Assembly (NCBI GenBank): GCA_021157555.1
Contig: JAGGWL010000014.1
Coordinates: 1 to 10,634, forward strand
Direction: 5' to 3'
DNA length: 10,634 nucleotides
Source: Deltaproteobacteria bacterium
GTDB taxonomy: Bacteria; Desulfobacterota; Desulfobacteria; Desulfobacterales; BuS5
The first letter of the stretch is position 1, and every line of letters starts with the position of its first letter. The translations under genes were made by a program, and so were the position numbers. This document shows positions 6,884 through 10,634 of this stretch, piece after piece. The notes beneath the pieces are model-generated. The model made no database searches. It saw only the letters and a program-made list of their open reading frames with translations, and was not told where the DNA came from.

Positions 6884-6975
6884 TGACTGTTGAGAAATAT
6901 TAATGTTATTAATCAATACACAATTAACATAGGAACGTGGGCAAATTATTTTGTTCATGTGCCATACAACAGTCA
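6884..6975. repeat. 9-bp inverted repeat in the presumed tmcD leader
   Basis: TGACTGTTG (6884-6892) and CAACAGTCA (6967-6975) are perfect inverted copies about 74 bp apart, each followed within 2 bp by AGAAATAT. In RNA they could close a large loop ending 25 bases before the tmcD ribosome binding site; in DNA they could be paired operator half-sites. Function unknown. Confidence 0.35.
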
Positions 6976-7000
6976 GAAATATCTGTTGGATAAATTATAC

Positions 7001-7004
7001 GGAG
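7001..7004 (+). promoter_or_regulatory. Shine-Dalgarno that decides the tmcD start
   Basis: GGAG lies 8 bases before ATG 7013. The longest open frame begins at TTG 6890 but has no comparable ribosome binding site, and its extra 41 residues do not match the repeat pattern of the protein. This supports ATG 7013 as the true start. Confidence 0.65.
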
Positions 7005-7012
7005 ACTTGTCA

Positions 7013-8275
7013 ATGTGCGGTATAAGTTGTTGGGACTGGAATATCGGCAAAAGGTTAGTGGCCGACATAAGCAGTTGGGAAGATAAGTTTAACTGGATTG
7101 AAGAGCTGCATGCGAGCCCGGACGGTGAAAGAATAGCCGCCATTGTAAATATTGATGAAGCTGAATTCAGTGTATGTGTAAACGGAGAAACATGGGAAAA
7201 TATATTTGACAAGATCTGGTTTCTGAGGTTTTCACCTGACGGAAGATTAACTGCCATTGTATCGGAAGATGGAGAATGGACACTTGCAGTAGACGGAATT
7301 CCATGGGAAAATAGATTCGATTACGTATGGAATACTCTTTTTAACAAGTCAGGAACGGATATTGCCGTAGCGATTCAACAAGATGCGAAATATTCTATGG
7401 CTTTAAACGGGGTTCCATGGGAAAACTCTTTTGATAACATGACCAGTATGACCTTAAGCCATGATGGTACAAAAACAGCAGCATCTGTGCAGGTTTTACC
7501 ACATAAAGAGGGTGAAATTTTCAAGTTTCAGGAGGGTATTTATACTGCGGCAGCAGGTGGCATCGCCTGGGATAAAAATTTTATAAATGTGTGGAATATG
7601 TCTTTCAGCCCTGACTCCAATAAGCTTGCGGCAGAGGTAAGATCGTCTTTATATGACTACACAATCGCAGTTAATGGTAAGCCATGGGATCAAATTTTTG
7701 GCTGCGTATGGGAACCCTTATTCGATCCTTCCGGTACATCTGTAACTGCTCCTGTAAAAATTGGTGAGAAATGGACATTGGCTGAAGACGGAAAAGTTTT
7801 GTGGGACAGCAAGTTTGTGCAATTATGGCGTCATAAATACAGCTATGACGGAACTAAAATAGCTGCTGTTGTTGCCCCCCGATTTGGCAAATGGACAATA
7901 GCCGTTAATGATAAACCCTGGGGAATCACATTTGAAGATTTTGTATGCGATCCGGTTTTCAGCCCCAATAATAAAAAAATTGCCGCTATTGCCAAAAATT
8001 CTGATAAATGGGTAGTAGCAGTTGACGGTAAAGAATGGGAAAATAATTTTGATATGGTCTGGGATCCGGTTTTCAGCCCTGACAGCGAGCATTTGGCAGT
8101 TAAAGTGGAAAAAAATGGGAAATATACTATCGCAATAGATGATAAATTGTGGGGGAATGAATGCGATGCTGTATGGGAGCCCATTTTTAACCAGGCCGGA
8201 GACAGTATACTTATTAAAACTATTGAAAATAATAAATATTATCGGTATATTATACCTGTAAACGAGATTGTTTGA
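7013..8275 (+). CDS. tmcD: TmcD, Trp-anchored repeat protein of the Tmc complex, 420 aa
   Basis: The cytoplasmic accessory subunit of the Tmc electron-transfer complex; its biochemical role is not established. The protein has no signal peptide or membrane segment. It consists of degenerate repeats of about 39 residues with consensus PWexxFDxVWxpxFSPDGxKIAAxV...GKWTIAVNGK. Anchor tryptophans fall at residues 22, 61, 98, 136, 186, 225, 264, 303, 342 and 380, spaced 37-39 except one 50-residue unit (136-186) with an insert around LPHKEGEIFKFQ. The pattern resembles WD40/TolB-type beta-propeller blades, so a propeller of nine or so units is likely. No cofactor-binding motif is visible. It is identified as TmcD by the repeat pattern and by tmcC, tmcB and tmcA downstream; tmcC starts 15 bp after its stop. 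I chose ATG 7013 (GGAG upstream) over the TTG at 6890, which would add 41 residues. Confidence 0.87.
   Translation: MCGISCWDWNIGKRLVADISSWEDKFNWIEELHASPDGERIAAIVNIDEAEFSVCVNGETWENIFDKIWFLRFSPDGRLTAIVSEDGEWTLAVDGIPWENRFDYVWNTLFNKSGTDIAVAIQQDAKYSMALNGVPWENSFDNMTSMTLSHDGTKTAASVQVLPHKEGEIFKFQEGIYTAAAGGIAWDKNFINVWNMSFSPDSNKLAAEVRSSLYDYTIAVNGKPWDQIFGCVWEPLFDPSGTSVTAPVKIGEKWTLAEDGKVLWDSKFVQLWRHKYSYDGTKIAAVVAPRFGKWTIAVNDKPWGITFEDFVCDPVFSPNNKKIAAIAKNSDKWVVAVDGKEWENNFDMVWDPVFSPDSEHLAVKVEKNGKYTIAIDDKLWGNECDAVWEPIFNQAGDSILIKTIENNKYYRYIIPVNEIV
7949..8079 (+). repeat. 17-bp direct repeat within tmcD
   Basis: GATCCGGTTTTCAGCCC occurs at 7949-7965 and again at 8063-8079, exactly 114 bp (38 codons) apart, one protein repeat unit. 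Both copies encode the DPVFSP part of neighbouring blades. Identity at DNA level suggests a recent duplication or gene conversion of one unit. Confidence 0.75.
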
Positions 8276-8290
8276 CAAAAGGAATACAAT

Positions 8291-8950
8291 ATGCACGATT
8301 TGTATAATTTTGTACGGGGACCCTTGGCATGGACTGCATTTTTTATCTTTATCGCCGGCAGTCTGTACAGGATAATAAAAATGTTCGTTATGATCAAAAA
8401 AAAAGAGAGCTTTGTCTTTACATTCTGGAGCTGGAAATACAGTTTGCGATCAATTATGCATTGGCTGATACCCTTTGGAACAGTAAATATGAGGATGCAT
8501 CCGTTTATGACAATAGTAACGTTTATTTTTCACATCTGCCTCATAATTGTGCCTTTTTTTCTTTTTTCCCACAATGTTCTATGGGATGAATCATGGAATA
8601 TATCCTGCTGGTCAATCCCTGATCCTGTAGCCGATATCATGACGATAATTGTAGTCTTGTGCATTATTTTTTTTCTTGTTCGAAGACTTAAGGAACCTGA
8701 AGTCCGTTTTTTGTCTACGGCATCCGATTATTTTTTATTAGCCATAGTTGCACTGCCTTTTTTGACAGGGTTCATAGCTTACCACCAGTGGAGTTCTTAT
8801 CAATTTTGGCTTATCCTGCACATTCTTACAGGTGAAATCATGCTTATGGCAATTCCTTTTACCAGATTAAGCCATATGCTCTTTGCTCCTTTTACCAGAG
8901 GTTATGCGGGCTCTGAATTTGGAGGAGTTTGTCATTCCAGGGACTGGTAA
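8291..8950 (+). CDS. tmcC: TmcC, cytochrome b membrane subunit of the Tmc complex, 219 aa
   Basis: The membrane subunit that carries electrons between periplasmic TmcA and cytoplasmic TmcB. Five hydrophobic helices are visible, at about 10-31, 72-93, 110-131, 144-164 and 171-191, as in NarI/DsrM-like cytochrome b subunits. Histidines in or near helices that could ligate haem b are H81, H94, H165 and H177; the assignment is inferred from position only. There is no cleavable signal peptide. Start at ATG 8291 with AAAAGGAA about 8 bases upstream, 15 bp after the tmcD stop. The leader sequence ACAAAAGGAA recurs before tmcA. The identification rests on helix number, size and the flanking tmcD and tmcB; alone, the sequence would only be called a cytochrome b/NarI-like protein. 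Confidence 0.88.
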   Translation: MHDLYNFVRGPLAWTAFFIFIAGSLYRIIKMFVMIKKKESFVFTFWSWKYSLRSIMHWLIPFGTVNMRMHPFMTIVTFIFHICLIIVPFFLFSHNVLWDESWNISCWSIPDPVADIMTIIVVLCIIFFLVRRLKEPEVRFLSTASDYFLLAIVALPFLTGFIAYHQWSSYQFWLILHILTGEIMLMAIPFTRLSHMLFAPFTRGYAGSEFGGVCHSRDW

Positions 8951-8998
8951 AATAATTTTTATAAAAATGACCGGTAAAATCGTATTTTTTAATTTTAC
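8946..8998 (+). promoter_or_regulatory. Repeats and potential hairpin in the tmcC-tmcB spacer
   Basis: GGTAAAAT occurs at 8946-8953 (spanning the tmcC stop) and 8973-8980. ATTTTAC at 8992-8998 can pair with GTAAAAT of either copy, so two mutually exclusive stems are possible; the nearer has 7 bp and an 11-nt loop. A 14-bp palindrome ATTTTTATAAAAAT (8955-8968) lies between. The stem ends 7 bases before the tmcB ribosome binding site. It could tune the ratio of TmcC to TmcB or be an RNA processing site, but A/T-rich spacers readily form such patterns. Confidence 0.25.
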
Positions 8999-9005
8999 AT
9001 GAGTT

Positions 9006-9010
9006 GGAGG
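9006..9010 (+). promoter_or_regulatory. Shine-Dalgarno that decides the tmcB start
   Basis: GGAGG lies 5 bases before ATG 9016. The longer reading from TTG 9004 would put its start codon on top of this site, so ATG 9016 is the start. Confidence 0.8.
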
Positions 9011-9015
9011 TTTTA

Positions 9016-10341
9016 ATGCCCGGGTTTGCTGCAAATAAAGTAGAAAATATACTTGATGAAGGTATTGAAAAGGGTGGAGCAAAACTTGATAACAAACAGA
9101 TTGAAGATGTTATAAAAAGTGTCTTAGATACAGAGACAGGTGAACGCCTTAAAATTTATGTTGATACATGTGTTCATTGCGGTTTATGCTCTGATGCCTG
9201 CCATCATTTCCTTTCCATGGGTCGAGACCCCAAATATTCCCCTGCCGGTAAAGTTAAAAGAACATTAGGAGAAATATTCAGGAAAAAGGGAAAAGTCAGC
9301 CCGGAGTTTATTAAAAGTGCATCTATAATAGCATCTACAGAGTGTAATGTATGCAGGCGCTGTTCAATGTATTGCCCCTTTGGAATTGATGTTGCATATA
9401 TGATGAAGGTAGTACGAAGAATCTGTCATAAGCTGGGTGTGACTGCTCTCTATATCCAGGATACTGCACACAGCCATTCTGTAACCATGAATCAGATGTG
9501 GGTCAAAGAAGATGAATGGGTAGATACGCTGCAATGGCAGGAAGAAGAAGCGCAGGCTGAATTTCCAAAACTCAGGATTCCTCTCGAAAAAGAAGGGGCA
9601 GAGATTATGTACTCTGTTATTGCTCCGGAACCAAAATTTCAGGCTCAGTTAATTTATCAGGCTGCTATAATAATGAATACAGCTGGAATTGACTGGACAA
9701 TGCCAGCTACTCCGGGATGGGATAATAGCGACATGGCTATGTATACCGGCGATTTTGAAATTATGGGACGTCTTAAAAGATCTCATTTTGATACTGCTGC
9801 ACGGTTAAAGGTAAAAAAGATTGTCATGGGTGAATGCGGCCATGCTTTCCGCTCTGTATATGATGTCGGTAACCGCTGGCTTGGCTGGAAAAGGCCTCCT
9901 GTGCCGATTATTCATGCCTTGGAATTTTATTATGATCTTTTAAAGGCAGGAAAAATTAAAATTCGGGAAAAGTATAAAAAAAGTGTTACTCTTCACGATC
10001 CATGTAATGTTATAAGAGGAGGAGGCCTTGCCGATAAGTCCCGCTATGTTGTAAATGCATTATGTGATAATTTTATAGAAATGCATCCGAACAGGGAACA
10101 TAATTATTGCTGCAATGCCGGTGGAGGAGTAATTAATTGTGGACCTCCTTTTAAAAATAAACGGATGGTAAGTAACAAGGTTAAAGCAGACCAGCTTATT
10201 GCCACCGGAGCAGAAGTTTTACTATCACCCTGCCACAACTGCTACAGCGGACTTGAGGACATTATTGGCCATTATAAAATTAATATGGAAATTAAATTTA
10301 TAAGTGATATAATTTATGAAGTCATGGAAAAACCGGCCTGA
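9016..10341 (+). CDS. tmcB: TmcB, HdrD/HmcF-like iron-sulfur protein of the Tmc complex, 441 aa
   Basis: The cytoplasmic iron-sulfur subunit that receives electrons through TmcC; related to HmcF, DsrK and HdrD. Two CxxCxxCxxxC motifs bind [4Fe-4S] clusters: C52/C55/C58/C62 and C110/C113/C116/C120, the latter followed by Pro. The C-terminal half has one CCG-type cysteine set: C330 in HDPC, C365-C366 in CCNAGGG, and C406/C409 in SPCHNC, with spacings of 34 and 39 residues. This set likely holds a special Hdr-type cluster. The usual third residue of CCG is Asn here (CCN). The preceding half-domain retains only C274 (GECGHAF), so a second complete CCG set is absent. There are no membrane segments or signal peptide; it is expected to dock on TmcC from the cytoplasm. 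Start at ATG 9016 with GGAGG five bases upstream. tmcA begins 15 bp after its stop. Confidence 0.92.
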   Translation: MPGFAANKVENILDEGIEKGGAKLDNKQIEDVIKSVLDTETGERLKIYVDTCVHCGLCSDACHHFLSMGRDPKYSPAGKVKRTLGEIFRKKGKVSPEFIKSASIIASTECNVCRRCSMYCPFGIDVAYMMKVVRRICHKLGVTALYIQDTAHSHSVTMNQMWVKEDEWVDTLQWQEEEAQAEFPKLRIPLEKEGAEIMYSVIAPEPKFQAQLIYQAAIIMNTAGIDWTMPATPGWDNSDMAMYTGDFEIMGRLKRSHFDTAARLKVKKIVMGECGHAFRSVYDVGNRWLGWKRPPVPIIHALEFYYDLLKAGKIKIREKYKKSVTLHDPCNVIRGGGLADKSRYVVNALCDNFIEMHPNREHNYCCNAGGGVINCGPPFKNKRMVSNKVKADQLIATGAEVLLSPCHNCYSGLEDIIGHYKINMEIKFISDIIYEVMEKPA

Positions 10342-10356
10342 TACAAAAGGAACAAT

Positions 10357-10634
10357 ATGATTAAAAATAAACTGTTATACCTATCTATGGTAATAATATT
10401 TTTGTCTCTTATCTCTACGTCGGTATATGCCCAGGAAGATATGGTTGAAATCGACAACAGCGTTTTTGAAAACCCAAGAAGAACACCATCAATTTTCAGG
10501 CATGATGAGCATAATGAGAAAGCTGAAATAGAAGAGTGCAATGCCTGTCACCATATCTATAAAGACGGTCGCATCATTGAAGATGAATCATCTGAAGACC
10601 AGCAATGTTCTGACTGCCATAAATTAAAGGCATC
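10357..10634 (+). CDS. tmcA: TmcA, acidic type II cytochrome c3 (partial, N-terminal 92 residues)
   Basis: The periplasmic tetrahaem cytochrome that feeds electrons from hydrogenases or formate dehydrogenases, usually through type I cytochrome c3, into the Tmc membrane complex. Residues 1-25 form a Sec signal peptide with a hydrophobic core (LLYLSMVIIFLSLIS) and a likely cut after VYA. The mature part is acidic and has the c3 layout: H49 and H52 (FRHDEH) as probable sixth haem ligands, then CNACHH (C61, C64, H65) and CSDCH (C84, C87, H88). The remaining two haem motifs expected for the family lie beyond the window edge. Start at ATG 10357 with AAAAGGAA just upstream, nearly identical to the tmcC leader. 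Acidic composition plus the adjacent tmcBCD separate it from the basic type I c3. Confidence 0.88.
   Translation, partial: MIKNKLLYLSMVIIFLSLISTSVYAQEDMVEIDNSVFENPRRTPSIFRHDEHNEKAEIEECNACHHIYKDGRIIEDESSEDQQCSDCHKLKA

Larger units (their letters stand above)
6527..7012. other. Intergenic region between regulator and tmcD
   Basis: These 486 bp hold no convincing intact gene. The left part (to about 6706) carries a long imperfect inverted repeat and a short open stretch that may be a remnant. The right part is AT-rich and carries a sigma-70-like promoter and a 9-bp inverted repeat before tmcD. I scanned the plus strand for a sigma-54 -24/-12 element (GG-N10-GC) and found no correct spacing. I see no rho-independent terminator after the regulator: the only strong short hairpin (6576-6583 with 6594-6601) has its T-run in the loop, not after the stem. 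Confidence 0.7.

Noticed and set aside
6890..7012. 41-residue N-terminal extension of TmcD from TTG 6890
   Set aside because: It has a rare start codon with no Shine-Dalgarno, the added residues do not match the repeat pattern, and a good GGAG precedes ATG 7013.

Overview
The window looks like chromosome from a sulfate-reducing member of the Desulfobacterota (former Deltaproteobacteria), probably Desulfobacterales-like. The main evidence is a Tmc locus on the right. Tmc is the transmembrane electron-transfer complex that sulfate reducers use to link a periplasmic acidic type II cytochrome c3 to a cytoplasmic HdrD-like iron-sulfur protein. No rRNA, tRNA, CRISPR array or intact insertion sequence is visible.

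Left block (1-3819, minus strand): a tightly overlapping operon read right to left. It encodes an EcoEI-type HsdR restriction/translocation subunit (1426-3819), a DUF262 protein with a ParB/GmrS-like fold (272-1426) and an AAA ATPase cut by the window edge (1-282). The genes overlap by 1 and 11 bases, so they are almost certainly co-expressed. No methylase (hsdM) or specificity (hsdS) gene lies in the window. The block is a DNA-defence module, or the R end of a larger type I island with DUF262 and ATPase accessories. The DUF262 and ATPase genes are visibly AT-richer than the rest.

Divergent spacer (3820-4097): 278 bp holding a near-perfect 20-bp palindrome immediately upstream of a TTGACA box, likely an operator/promoter for the rightward genes.

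Centre (4098-6526, plus strand): a class II-type histone-deacetylase-family amidohydrolase, followed 5 bp later by a PrsR-type response regulator (receiver, sigma-54 AAA+ ATPase, Fis-type HTH). The regulator is visibly more GC-rich than its neighbours.

Spacer 6527-7012: 486 bp without a convincing intact gene. It contains a long imperfect inverted repeat (6545-6562/6673-6691), a possible gene remnant, a sigma-70-like promoter and a 9-bp inverted repeat in the presumed tmcD leader.

Right block (7013-10634, plus strand): tmcD (Trp-anchored 39-residue repeat protein), tmcC (five-helix cytochrome b subunit), tmcB (two [4Fe-4S] motifs plus a CCG-type domain) and tmcA (secreted cytochrome c3, cut at the window end after two haem motifs). 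The expected electron path is periplasmic hydrogenase or formate dehydrogenase -> TmcA -> TmcC haems b -> TmcB in the cytoplasm, with TmcD as a cytoplasmic partner of unknown role. The order of transcription, D-C-B-A, is the reverse of the order I recall from Desulfovibrio. The adjacent deacetylase and sigma-54 regulator may control or modify this system, but that link is inference from position.
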